DNA of 64,000 bases. Source: Molanna angustata (lineage: Eukaryota > Arthropoda > Insecta > Trichoptera > Molannidae). A model generated the notes under the pieces. That model made no database searches. It was not told where the DNA came from and saw only the letters and a list, made by a program, of their open reading frames with translations. Location: positions 12,137,799 to 12,201,798 of the forward strand of contig OY754978.1 in NCBI GenBank assembly GCA_963576475.1, given 5' to 3'. The position numbers and the translations under genes were made by a program. Positions 20,899 through 33,209 of the stretch are shown piece after piece (the stretch's first letter is position 1; each line of letters begins with the position of its first letter).

Positions 20899-23800
20899 CT
20901 AGCTTTTATGTCCCGCCGTTGGCCAAGAATGTAAAATTGTGAAGGAAAAAGCAATCGTTTTTATAATATTGTCACCCAATTATTTTGCAAAATCGGACTA
21001 TGAAAAGTGGTTTGAAATATGATTGAATTTGATTGTAAAATGTTCAAGTGATGGCCACAACCCATTATTTTTTATATATTGCTATAAAGTGTGAATGAAG
21101 TATAATATACAATTTCTTCACTATTCGAAATGGTTTTAAATATGACTGTTTATCAACATTGTAAAGAGATTGGTTTGGCCACAACCCCCATTTTTAAATA
21201 TTATCATCGAAAACAAATTGTAATATGTACTTACCTATTGAATATTTAGTAATTTTGGATGTTGGGATGTGGTTAAAATTTGATTAAACAAATGTACTGA
21301 AAAGATCCAGTGTTGGTCACATCCCATTCGTTTTATATTTTTTCATCAAGTGTGCATTATATTTTTGCACAATTAGACTGATGAACTTAAAATTGACACA
21401 AAAGTCTACATTAACGAAGAAGAAGAAGACTTAAACTATGGTAAATAATTTGAATATAAACGTTGTGAAGAATTCAGTAATGGCCACAGCTCCCTTTCTT
21501 TAAATATTGTCAACGAAATCAAATATATTATGTAGGTGTTAAAAATTATTTAAAATAGGATGATATAAATGGTTTAAATTTGATTAAACAAAAGTATTGA
21601 AAAGATTCTAGTGCAGGTTACATCTTCACATCCCACATCCCATTCGTTTTTACATATGTATTTTCATCAAGTGTGCATATCGTTAATAATATTTCTGCAC
21701 AATAGACTATTAGACTTAAAACTAACCCAAAAGTCTAAATAAAAAAGAGAAGAATAAGTATAAGACTATAAGAAATAGTTTGTTTAAAAAATCCCAATGG
21801 TCTACATAAAATAAGAAAAAATACATAAAATAGAAGAATTAGACTATTGGAAATAGATTGTATAAAAACTGAGCAAAAGGTCTTCATAAAAGAAGAAGAA
21901 GATTAATCTATAGGAAATAGTTTGTATTAAAACTGTCCTTAAAGGTCTACATAAAATTAAGAAGAAAAATAATTAGACTCCAGGAGCCGTCGCTTCAGAC
22001 CCTTCAGTACCTCCCGTCCCATCAGGCCCTTCAGTACATCCCGTCCCTTCAATCCCTCATCACGTCCCTTCCAATCAGGCCCTTCAGTACCTCCCGTCCC
22101 TTCAGGCCCTTTAATACCTCCCGTCCCTTCAGGCCCTTTAGTGCCTCCCTTCCCTTCAATTACATCCCGTCCCTTCATTCGGGTAAGAAAAGTTTAAATC
22201 CAGAAACCATCCTGGAAGAACCGCGAAGAGATGTAAGCACCGTCTTCTTTTCCCAGGATACTCCACCTTTATAGGTAAAATGACCAAATACACGATGAAG
22301 AAGAAGAAGAAAAAAGTTTAAATCCAGAAACCGTCCTGGAAGACCTGCGAAGAGATGGAGGGACAGTCGGACCTTCTTTTCCCAGGATATTCCGCTTTCA
22401 TTGGTAAAATGACCAAATACACGAAGAAGAAGAAGAATAAGAAAAAAGTTTAAATCCAGAAACCACCTCGGGCACACGCTCGACAATTCGCCAAAGTTTC
22501 ATTGTAATCGGACATACGGTTTAGGAGCACATCGCTTGCATACATTCATACATTCATAAATCTAAAGTAATAAAGCAATCAAAATGTTAGTGTATGTGTG
22601 TGTGTATGTGTGTGTGTGTGTGTGTGTTTGTCTCACGCCTTCTGAAAAACCAAGAGCATCTAAAAATCTAATTTAAGTGCGAACATGTACCAGTATACCT
22701 GATGCAGTGTCACGCTAAAAAGAATACGATAAAAATGCTGAATTTTAAAAATATTTAAATAATTATTTTTTTCATACAAAATTTTCCAAGTCATATCTGT
22801 CAAAAAAGTGTACATTTTGCACGCAAATATCTGTTAGTTTTAAAGTTAGAAGTAGGTATTTACACAAAAAAAATATATTTTGAAGTATAACTTAGCGTTT
22901 AAGTGAAAAACATGGTGAATATTTGGTATAATTATAATGTTTAACTTATTTTTAAAGTAAGCCTTTTGTACATAAACGCCGCCATTTTAATATCTTTTCA
23001 TACAATATTTCATTTTCCCACCGAATGAATATGTTCTTGAAAATAATAAACCTTTGAAATAAATGTAAATTATGAAATAATAAAATGAAACACAAGACAT
23101 TACGGCAAGTTTTAAGACATATATTGTAAAAATGTGTTATTTATTAGTAAAGATATAGGCATAATAAAATTGCATAATTTGTAAATAATATTTGATTTTT
23201 CTGACAATTTTCATTTTTATGGCATCGAACAAACCAATGTAGGTACCTACATATTCAAAAAATGTATCCGAACCATTCGATATTACTTATGTGTTCGAAT
23301 CGTTTCCATGGCTACAGAAAGAATGTGATATTCAAATAAAATTTGTTAGGAATCGAATTTATTTAGAAGGTTGTTGTAGGTAGGTACCTACCTAATACTA
23401 TTTACTTACAAATCAACAATAATATACCTATACTGATTTCCTATAGGAAAATTATTTTATTTATTTATTTATCAACCGTTTGTCCGATTATAATGAAACT
23501 TTGGTGAATTGTCGAGCGTATGCCCAGGATGGTTTTTGGATTTAAACTTTTTTCTTATTCTTCTTCTTCTTCGTGTATTTGGTCGTTTTACCTATGAAGG
23601 GGTAGTATCCTGGGAAAAGAAGGTCCGACTGTCCCTCCATCTCTTCACAGGTCTTCCAGGACGGGTTCTGCATATAAACTTTTTTCTTCTTTTTCTTCAA
23701 CGTGTACTTGGTCATCTTACCTATGAAGATGAACTATCCTGGGAGATGAAGGTCCAATTTTCCTTCCATCTCTTCGCAGGTTTCTGGATTTAAACTTTTA

Positions 23801-26494
23801 TCTTCTTCTTCTTCATCGTCTATTTGGTCATTTTACCTTTGAAGGTGGACTAACCTGGGAGAAGAATGTCCAATTTTCCTTCCATCTCTTCGCAGGTATC
23901 TGGATTTAAACTTATTTCTTCTTCTTCTTCTTCATCGTGTATTTTTGCTCATTTTACCTATGAAGTTGGAGAATCCTGGGAGAAGAAGGTCCAACTGTCC
24001 TTCCATCTCTTCGCAGGTATCTGGGTTTAAACTTTTTTCTTCTTCTTCGTGTATTTAGTCATTTTACCTATTAAGTAGAGCATCCTGGGAAAAGAAGGTT
24101 CTTTCATCTCTTCGCGGTTCTTCCAGGATGGTTTCTGGATTTAAACTTTTCTTAACCGACTGATGGGACGGGATGTAATGAAGGGAAGGGAGGCACTAAA
24201 GGGCCTGAAGGGACGGGAGGTATAAAACTGCCTGAAGGGACGGAAGGTACTGAAGGGCCTGATGGGAAGGGACGTAATGAGGGATTAAAGGGACGGGAGG
24301 TACTGAAGGGCCTGAAGCGGCGGGTCCTGGAGTCTAATTCTTTTTCTTCTTAATTTTATGTAGACCTTTAGGGCAGTTTTTATACAAACTATTTCCTATT
24401 GTCTAAATCATCTTCTTCTTCTTTTATGTATACATTTGGGTCATTTTTTTATAAAAATTATTTCCTTTAGTCTAATTATTATTCTTCTTCATTTAAGTAC
24501 GTAGACTTTTGGGAGAGTTTTAATACAAACTATTTCCAATAGTCTTATTCATTTTCTTTTATGTAGACCTTTTGGTCAGTATTTATACAAACTATTTCCA
24601 ATAGTCTAAATATTCTTCTTCTTCTTTTTTGTAGACCTTTGGGTGAGCTTTTATACAATCTATTTCCAATAGTCTAATTCTTCTATTAGGTATATGTATT
24701 TTTACTTATTTTATGTAGACCATTGGAATAGTTTTTTATACAAACTATTTCTTATAGTCTTATACTTATTTTTCTCTTTTTTATTTAGTCTTTTGGGTTA
24801 GTTTTAAGTCTAATAGTCTATTGTGCAGAAATATTATTAACGATATGCACACTTGATGAAAATACATATGAAATGAATGGGATATGGGATGTGACGATAT
24901 AACCTGCACTAGAATCTTTTCAATACTTTTGTTTAATTAAATTTAAACCATTTATATCATCCTATTTTGAATAATTTTCAACACCTAATATTTAAAGAAT
25001 GGGGGTTGTGGCCATTACTGAACTCTTCACAACATTTATATTCAAATTAAAAACTATTTACTATAGTTCAAGTCTTCTTCTTCTTCGTTAATGAAGACTT
25101 TCAGTCAAATTGAGCAAAAATATAATGCACACTTGATGAAAAAATATAAAAACGAATGGGATGTGACCAATACTAGATCTTTTCAGTACCTACGTTTGTT
25201 TAATCAAATTTTAACCACATCCCAACATCGAAAATTACTAAATTTTCAATAGGTACACATTACAATTTGTTTTCGATGATAATATTTAAAAATGGGGGTT
25301 GTGGCCAAACCAATCTCTTTACAACGTTGATAAACAGTCATATTTAAAACCATTACGCATAGTCCATGCGAGCAGAAATTGTATAAATATTATACTTCAT
25401 TCACACTTTATAGCAATATATAAAAAAGAATGGGTTGTGGCCATCACTTGAACATTTTACAATACTTAAACTCAATCAAATTTCAAACCACTTTTTATAG
25501 TCTGATATTGCAAAATAATTGGGTGACAATATTATAAAAACGATTGCTTTTTCTTTCACAATTTTACATTCTTGGCCAACGGCGGGACATAAAAGCTAGT
25601 AAATAAATAAAATAATTTTCCGATAGGAAATCAGTATATTGTTGATTTGTAAGTAAATAATAATAGGTAGGTACCTACCTACAACAATGTTCTAAATAAA
25701 TTCGATTCATAACAAATTTTATTTGAATATCAGAATCTTTCCGTTACCATAGTAACCATTCCAATACGTAAAAAATATCAAATGGTTTGAGACATTTTTT
25801 GAATATGTAGGTACCTACATACATTGGTTTGTTCGATGCCATAAAAATGAAAATTGTCAGAAAAATCAAATATTATTTACAAATTATGCAATTTTATTAT
25901 GCCTATATCTTTACTAATAATAAACACATTTTTACAATATATGTCTTAAAACTTGCTGTAATGTCTTGTGTTTCATTTTATTATTTCATAATTACATTTA
26001 TTACAAAGGTTTATTATTTTCAAGAACATATTCATTCGGTAGGAAAATGAAATATTGTATGAAAAGATATTAAAATGGCGGCGTTTATGTACAAAACGCT
26101 TACTTTAAAAATAAGTTAAACATTATAATTATACAAAATATTCACCATGTTTTTCACTCAAACGCTAAGTTATACTTGAAAATATATTTTTTTTCGTCTA
26201 AATACGTACTTCTAACTTTTAAAGTAACAGATATTTGCGTGCAAAATGTACACTTTTTTGACAGATATGACTTGGAAAATTTTGTATGAAAAAAATAATT
26301 ATTGAAATATCTTTAAAATTCAGCATTTTAATCGCATTATTTTTAGCGTGACACTGCATCAGGTATACTGGTACACGTTCGCACATAAATTAGATTTTTA
26401 GATGCTCTTGGTTTTTCAAAAGGCGTGAGACAAACACACACACACACATACACACACACATACACTAACATTTTGATTGCTTTATTACTTTAGA
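20899..26494 (-). mobile_element. Helitron-like element, host copy (split)
   Basis: The left half 20899-22560 starts CTAGCTTTTATGTCCCGCC and matches 9643-11765. The right half 25600-26494 matches 11771-12690 and ends ACTTTAGA before T. Joined without the nested element it is about 2557 bp, with the same A|TC...CTAG|T frame. It is more diverged from copy A than the nested copy is, and its 118-bp array has about two units rather than six. No replicase is encoded. Confidence 0.8.
22561..25599 (+). mobile_element. Helitron-like element, nested copy A'
   Basis: It begins TCTAAAGTAATAAAGCAATC directly after an A (22560) and ends GGGACATAAAAGCTAG directly before a T (25600). It is 3039 bp, in reverse orientation to the element it sits in. 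It is near-identical to 9643-12690: the 94-codon repeat frame at 23509-23793 differs from its counterpart at one residue. It must post-date the host copy. Confidence 0.85.
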
Positions 26495-26531
26495 TTACTT
26501 TGAATAAACCACATTATTTTTTGAAACTATA

Positions 26532-27970
26532 CAGGGTGTCCCATAAGTCAACGTATTCCTTTTAAGGGCTGTTATACCAACTCATGACTCGCCAGAATAT
26601 GCAAATATGACCTTGATAAAAGTTCCTTAGTTTTCGAGATATTGCCACTTTTACAAACTGCCCGAAAATCTCCGCCTTAGATTGGTTTTTCGAGTGCCAT
26701 ATTTACATATTTCAATATTTTGGAATTCAAATTTATGTTCCACAATCTTGAATAACTCAGCTGTTGACCACAATCCAAAATAAAAATAAAACTTTTTTTT
26801 ATGGCGAAAAAAAAAAAAATTATGACCCGGGTTATGAAGTAAAAAAAATGTATGACGCCAACCTGGCAATTTGTTGCAAAATTTGGCGCAATTATTGTTA
26901 TTTCCAAAATAGTAAAACATTTACTATGTTTTACAGTAAAAAAATAGAAATTGCTATTTTACTGCAAAATGAGCTGATTGTGAAATTATTTCATTTATAA
27001 GGATTTCCGGCGTAAACACTTGCTTTAATTTATTAAAGTGACAAGGATTTATTTTAACTAAATAAAACATTTAGATAATCTAAAGGCAAGTGTTCACACT
27101 GAAATTTTGCTTCTTCTTTAGTAAATATGTGAACTCTTTTTTATTATTTTATAATTATAAAAATTAATACCACTACTACAAATTGATAAACTAACAAGTA
27201 AAACAACATTAAAAATAATAAAATCAAGAAAATAAGTAATGAAACAAATAGAACACAGCTAAAATTAAGAACTAGAATTAAAAAAACTATAGTTAAAAAT
27301 CATACAAATCTATAGAATTACAAATCTTAAAAATAAATAAACTAGAGTAAAAACTGGCAAAGCAAAAAATTTGAAGATGGAATAATTATTTAAATGTTTA
27401 ATTTAGTTAAAATAAATCCTTGTCACTTTAATAAATAAAAGCAAGTGTTTACGCCGGGAATCCTAATAAATGAAATAATTTCACAATCAGCTCATTTTGT
27501 AGTAAAATAGCAATATCTATTTTTTTTACTGTAAAACATAGTAATCGTTATACTATTTTGGAAATAAAAATGATTTCGCCAATTTTTGCCACAATTTGCC
27601 AGGTGGGCGTCATACATTTTTTTTTTCAGTGTGAACAATCAAAGTTGGGTAATATTTTTTTTTTAATTCATAACCCGGGCCATAATTTTTTTTTTCGCCA
27701 AAAAAAAAAGTTTTATTATTATTTTGGATTGTGATCAATAGCTGAGTTATTCATGATTATAAAACATACATTAGAATTCCAAAATATTGAAATTTGTAGA
27801 TATGGCACTCGAAAAACCAATCCAAGGTAGAGATTTTAGGGCACTTTGTAAAAGTGGCAATATCTCGAAAACTAAGGCACTTTTACAAAGGTCATATTTG
27901 CATATTCTGGCGAGTCATGAGTTGGTATAACATCCCTTAAAAGGAATACGTTGACTTATGGGACACCCTG
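26532..27970. mobile_element. foldback element, TA-flanked (Tc1/mariner-type ends)
   Basis: The inverted ends CAGGGTGTCCCATAAGTCAA are flanked by TA on both sides (26530-26531 and 27971-27972). The arms are about 550 bp each (to about 27080 and from about 27385). They pair through features such as GACCCGGGTTATGAA / TTCATAACCCGGGCC and the TTTACGCCGG boxes. The right arm carries an extra segment of about 40 bp near 27625-27660. There is no transposase; the frames at 26651-27000 are arm sequence. Confidence 0.8.
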
Positions 27971-27978
27971 TATAAACA

Positions 27979-28022
27979 GTTTCGGAACTAACCATTTCCT
28001 CTACAATCAGTTCCGAAACCAG
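27979..28022. repeat. small hairpin
   Basis: GTTTCGGAACT and AGTTCCGAAAC pair across about 20 nt immediately outside the foldback element. Confidence 0.5.
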
Positions 28023-28210
28023 TCGCATTATTTCTACAAATAATGTGTATTATACAAAGTAATTTAATAAAAGATATGTAATTAAAAATATAATTGCTTA
28101 AGATATCGATAAAAATGAATGAGAAATTAAATATTTTCCTCAGTGAATTTTATAACAGTGAATTATTTTGATATTTATTTATATTTAAACCACGTGTACA
28201 AAGAACAGTA

Positions 28211-28260
28211 TTAAGGCGGGTTTATTGGCATAAAATAAACTCAAAGCAATCTCTTCCAAG
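28211..28260 (-). repeat. hairpin module 1 with enlarged loop
   Basis: The minus strand reads TTGGAAGAGATTGC, a 16-nt loop, GCCAATAAACCCGCC. The stem is kept but the loop is expanded relative to other copies. Confidence 0.55.
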
Positions 28261-28622
28261 AAACCAAATCAACGTGAGGACATATATTATTAATCACATC
28301 AATAATTATTGGTTACTCTGTCTAACTTTCATTATATTAATTATGTATTTTGGTTAGTATTATAAAAAAAATCTTTTAAGATAAGAAATCTTTTTTCTTT
28401 CTTAAAAGGTTTATCTACCATAAAATAAAAAGGAAAGAAGGGAAAAAAATATAAAGTAAGAACACTTTATAGAATAGTAAACATTACTTATAGTTGTGGT
28501 CAAACATCTTGAACTTTTAGCCGAGAAGGGGGGCGATTTGCACGTAAACCAACGAAGCAAAAAAACACAAATTTGCGCTCTGCGCAACCGGAAGCTCATT
28601 CAAGATGTTTAGCGAAAATTAT

Positions 28623-28712
28623 ACACAGTTGGTAAGCCAAAAATATTGCTTCTCTGGGCTGGAAACACTGGTTAGTTGCCATACGGCAATAAACTCGCCA
28701 CTTGTCATGTGC
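28623..28712 (+). mobile_element. SINE-A, internally deleted
   Basis: CACAGTTGGTAAGCC jumps straight to ATTGCTTCTCTGGGCTGG, losing the B box. GTTAGTTGCCATACGGCAAT and AAACTCGCCACTTG follow. Confidence 0.65.
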
Positions 28713-29104
28713 GTCGAATTCCAGTTAGGTAAATGTCAATTGTTTATTTTTTATGGATTTCATCAGATAAGTGGCTGCTGACGGACAATCAGCATATTAT
28801 CTTGGGACTTCAACGATCAGTTTATCTCAATAGATCGGTTATATTATGTTAACCCCTTATGTACCTATATTATGAACAATATTTCTTTTACATCGATATA
28901 TTATTAAACACATTGAAGATCATTAAATAACAAGTTTTTTACAAAGTTCAATTAACTTAAAATAAATCTGAACAGCAAAAGACCTTGCAAATATTAACCT
29001 ACCGCTTATCGGATACCTGCTGAATCAAATTTCTCCCTCAAAACAGGTACCAATGCAAACACTTTTTTGAGGGTAATATTAATTTATGTTTTTATGTTAT
29101 ATAA
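28713..29104. other. no supported feature
   Basis: AT-rich, without recognisable coding sequence. Confidence 0.6.
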
Positions 29105-29190
29105 TACATTTGGAGGAGTCTGGTGTTCGGTTCTCTCTGCCTTCCCCAAGTAGGGATACGGCGTGATGGTTTGTGTGTGTGTAATATATT
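29105..29190 (+). mobile_element. LINE-d 3' tail fragment
   Basis: GTGTTCGGTTCTCTCTGCCT, then GGCGTGATGGTTTGTGTGTG. This is the tail of the LINE-d family (compare 45610-45660). Confidence 0.6.
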
Positions 29191-29794
29191 GTAAGTTATT
29201 TTTGGAAAACAATTGCTTTATACAAAATAAAAAAATAGTATGTATTTATAATCGTAGCGCATAAGTTACACCAACCTTACAATAATTAATGATTCCCAAT
29301 AAATAAATGTTGAAACCAGTGTGTTATTGGTCTGATAGTGTCTTTCACTAAAGCTTCTAAGAGTTAGATGATAGTTGGTGGAAGACACCATTAGTCGTGT
29401 ATCCACTGATGTTATTTCTGCCGTGGTGTTACATAATATTTTCTTATCCAGTTCTCTGTCGTACTCTCTGTCAGTGTCACTGCAAGATTCTTGCAGTTCT
29501 TACAAAATGTTTAAATTCAGTAAAGATATATATGGTCGATAAATCTAGTGAATCTATCAATTTATTCACATATAATCATGATAATACCAAGGTACCATTT
29601 AATTCCAAAGATATTTTAGATTAATAATTAAAAATATTATTTTGGACATTGGTGGACATCCATTTCATTTGATTATTTCAGATTAATAATACTTTCAATC
29701 TGATTACGTTTATTTGCTAAAAAATCCATGCAAGCTTAAAAAATCTTCTATAATCACCAAAAATAATACTTATAGTAAAATCTTTTAAATTTTC
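29191..29794. other. no supported feature
   Basis: AT-rich. The frame 29397-29624 shows no domain. This stretch would lie in the intron downstream of the exon at 30465-30607 if that exon is real. Confidence 0.5.
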
Positions 29795-30239
29795 TATTTG
29801 GAAAATCCTTTCCCTAGTACCAGTAAAAGATACGACTTTGAAATAAAGAACAGATTATATTTACATCTTCATTCTATTGCATGAATTTTTTTTTATTTGA
29901 ATTTGTTTAATACTTTTCTTGTAAAATTAGTTTTAGTAAAACCTTTTTTTTATTCTTTTATTGTTTGTTACTTAAAAACTACAAAGTCTATGAAGTAGAT
30001 TTTAACTTAAATCGAATGAAATTTGAAAATCTACCGGCTGAGTTTTTTGAATATTATAATATTTTATTTACTATTCTTGCTATTTAAAAAAAACTCTTAA
30101 TTTTAGTTTTTCTTCGCGAAAGTTATTGTATATCACATATTAGATAATATAAAATATTTTTCGTGTTTCATACATTAGATCGTAATTTAGTGTGCATTTT
30201 TATGCAAATCCGTATACCCAGGGTATACAAGGGCCTTAA
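29795..30239 (+). repeat. interspersed repeat R, copy 1
   Basis: Matches 36931-37362 in reverse orientation: TGGAAAATCCTTTCCCTAGT, GATACGACTTTGAAATAA, ATCTACCGGCTGAGTTTTTT, TTAGTGTGCATTTTTATGCA, ending GGGCCTTAA. A short palindrome GTATACCCAGGGTATAC lies near its end. No coding capacity; probably a non-autonomous DNA element. Confidence 0.65.
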
Positions 30240-30464
30240 TGACACAACATTTTACAAAACCATTTCACATATTCTTTCATGCTTAGTTTTGATTTTCACC
30301 CATATTTTATTATTTCGACGCATAATTTAGTCAAGAAATGTGTCTTCTTAGTCGAACATAAAAAAACAAACAAGACGAACGTCGCGTCGATAATATAGTT
30401 TAACATTCCACGCAGAAAGAAATTCACGGAATTCATTTTATTAAAATTCATATCACTCACTAAC

Positions 30465-30607
30465 CTGTTCACGGCGAAGTTGTTGGATATCGTTGTTGCT
30501 GTCTGCGGCCACTCCTCCTCGTCGGAAGGCTCAAGGTCGTGGCCTTCCGTCGTCCCTTTGGCTTTCAGAAGTTGCTGAAGCCACCCGTACGACTTCGACC
30601 TCTTCAT
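30465..30607 (-). CDS. candidate first coding exon, unrecognised host gene
   Basis: The minus strand opens with ATG at 30607 in a good context (A at -3) and encodes about 47 residues. It starts MKRSKSYGWLQQLLKAKG, has an acidic EPSDEEEWPQ segment, and ends ...SNNFAVNR. The frame reaches a splice donor, AACAG|GTTAGTGAG, at 30464, giving a phase-2 exon. It is clearly richer in GC than its surroundings, with balanced codon use, unlike the chance frames nearby. The frame runs on past the donor as low-complexity sequence. No signal peptide or known domain is visible. Later exons would lie at lower coordinates, but none is recognisable. I do not recognise the protein. Confidence 0.55.
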
Positions 30608-31865
30608 TATCCAAGGGGTATACCATTTAAACTTTCACAGCACAACAACACTAACAAACACGATTCTCAACCTGACCTGGATAAAATCACTAGTACGGAA
30701 TGCAATTATCAGGTATCAGGGGCACATATCTATAAACAAGCACATCACAATAATACTACTATTCTCAATCATTACAATACGTAGAAATAGGAATCACAGA
30801 TATTTTATCAAATAATTCTTGCTCAATTAATATTTTTTTTTGCCTATCACCAATGTAAAAAAGATCAAGTAGCAAGAGCGCATATCCTCGCACAGGTAAA
30901 ATTTTATGGAACCTCATTTAGATCCATATTCAACACACTTTTTGCACAGTCAGATTTGTCACATTACATCGGTCAACTTGAGCGTATTAACACGTATCAA
31001 CTAGACACTACAATTATTCAAAGAAACGATCCAACGACTGACGCACCGAGGTATGCGATGTATGCTGCTTTCAAAAGATAACGAACGTCACTGTAAGAAA
31101 AAAAAATAATCCTATATAATATCCTATGTTTCCCAGAAGCACTAATTGGTTCCAACTTTTAAGGCCCATTAGGAATAAAAATCGACTTTGAATATAACAA
31201 GCTCAACCTGTTTGATATCAAATAATAAACACCGATGACTCTCAAAAGATGTGGTAAAAAAATGTATCCGATTGTAAGGATGGCACTAGGAGCAATAGCA
31301 TGGGGTACATTACCAGCAATAAATCTATTAGTGGCGATAAGATTTAATGTTAACAGTATATTTAGTACTTTTTCAATGTCAAACGACACGACTTAAAACA
31401 GGGGTTTTCTATTATCAATTTAAACATAATTGATCGGTGTATTTTGCGTATCTTTATAAATAATCGATTGTAATTTATTACAACCAGTATCAAAAGTAAG
31501 GGGTTTATTAATACGACTATTGAGTGTCTCGTTATTTTGATTTTGGTAAAGAGACGAAACAAAAAACTCATGAATAAATTTGTTCGGGTGTCGCTGTTGG
31601 CCGTTGTTTGGAATCGATCATACAGAGAATAACTATGGTAAAACGAGCAAGCTTTTAAAATATATTAATTTCAATGAAACAATAAATTTAACACGTCTAT
31701 ATTGTGTAAACTCGCCCCCAGTGACAGTTCATAATTCGAAATTAACGACGATTTATGACATATTTGTAATTTTTCGTATCGGCGGCATAAGAAAAATCGT
31801 ATCAGTCGATGTTTTTTTTTATTTCGACTTGTTCTTGAATACGTTTTGTTTTATGAATTATTTAT
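30608..31865. other. upstream of candidate exon; no supported feature
   Basis: It would hold the 5' UTR and promoter of the minus-strand exon, but no TATA element with convincing spacing was seen. The frames 31159-31571 and 31580-31867 show no domains. Confidence 0.5.
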
Positions 31866-32380
31866 GATATTCGAATTTGGAATATTTCAAGCAGTCGATA
31901 GCCGGTTGTCACTCTTGTATTCATTAAAATTTGAATTTGGAATATTCGAAGCAGCCGATGACCGGTTATCATTTTCTCATTTTTTAAATTTTGAATATTC
32001 GAAAAAGGTGATGGCTAGTCATTTAAAATTTGAATTTGGAATATTTGAAGCAGTTTATGACCGGTTATCACTCAAGTCAATCAATTTAAACTTGAATTCA
32101 GAATATTCGGAGCAGTCGATGGCCGGTAGTCAGTTAAATATTTTAAAATTTGAATTTGGATTATTTGTTGCAGTCGATAGTCTATTAATTATATTTATTG
32201 AAATTTGGAATATGCAAAACAGCTTCCACATACCTACATGATATAATATGTTGAATAAAATTTGAATTAGGAATTCTAGGAGCAGTCGATAGCCGGTTAT
32301 CAATTATCATTTACAATTTGAATTTGGAATATTCGAAGCAGTCGATAACCGTCGATTAAAATTTAAATGAGTTACTGTAT
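31866..32380. repeat. tandem repeat, ~50-60 bp, partly in frame
   Basis: About eight or nine diverged units with AAATTTGAATTTGGAATATT, CGAAGCAGTCGATAGCCGGT, TATCA. A plus-strand frame (31846-32241, 131 codons) stays open across several units with a repeating FEFGIFEA peptide. Unit lengths vary and there is no start context, so a real protein is doubtful. Confidence 0.75.
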
Positions 32381-33140
32381 GTGAAGGTGTGAAAAATAAC
32401 AGAAAAAAGCACTTTGAATAGATATTAAATCATTGAATACGAAAATATTTGCGCTGCCTTTCACGTCAATAATTCATTCATGTTGAAGTGGCTACATCTC
32501 TAATATTTTTTGAACGAATCGTTCAAATATTGATGCGGATCACATACCGATACTGAAGAGAATCTGATCTGTTATTATTTTTTCTTGATTCAATGGAGCG
32601 ATGCTAACTTTGGCACTATGGTGTCAGGTCACGTACAGCACTGATTTCACGGCACCTAGAAATAAAACAAAAAACAATATTAAAGTCTTGAATTGAAATA
32701 TAATTTTATTTTTATTTTGAATTTCTTCTCATGCAACTAAGAAATCGTATGTCAAACAAATAGAATAATAATAAAACTATAGAATACTCATTCCCATACA
32801 ATACCTCGTTGAAAAAGTGAAGCCGTTTTATTGGCCGGCTCGTGTCAATATATGTATGACTCAGCTATAATTTAGCAAGTAATTTTGCTATTTTGCTAAC
32901 TATTCCGTAAATAATTTTGCAAACAGTTAAAAATACCCTATTTGGGAACGTATCACGCAGACGGCCAAATGATTACTGAATGCTCGTAGCAAAATGTTGA
33001 CCAAATTAGTCAACATAAAGCAGTCTCATTTACTGCAGGCTAAAGAGTATTCTATACTATGGTCAAACATTAATTTTGATACACACGTAATTGAATTAAC
33101 ACGCTCGCTGCATATCGGAAACAACTTATTACTCTATTTC
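32381..33140. other. no supported feature
   Basis: AT-rich, no convincing ORF or repeat. Confidence 0.6.
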
Positions 33141-33209
33141 AACCAAGAATTGAACCCGAGACTGAGCTAAGAAGTCAGTTATCTAATTAACTGAGCCACG
33201 AAGGCCGCA
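33141..33209 (-). mobile_element. SINE-G head fragment
   Basis: The minus strand reads GGCCTTCGTGGCTCAGTTAA, then a B-box-like GGGTTCAATTC. It matches the tRNA-like head of 41932-42150 and lacks the body. Confidence 0.6.

Noticed and set aside
9643..25599. Segmental duplication or giant palindrome joining 9.6-12.7 and 22.6-25.6 kb
   Set aside because: The flanks are unrelated and both copies end exactly at TC and CTAG between A and T, so two independent transposon insertions explain it better.
26651..27000. Several overlapping ORFs of 76-89 codons
   Set aside because: They lie entirely in the arm of the foldback element at 26532-27970 and run over A and T tracts.
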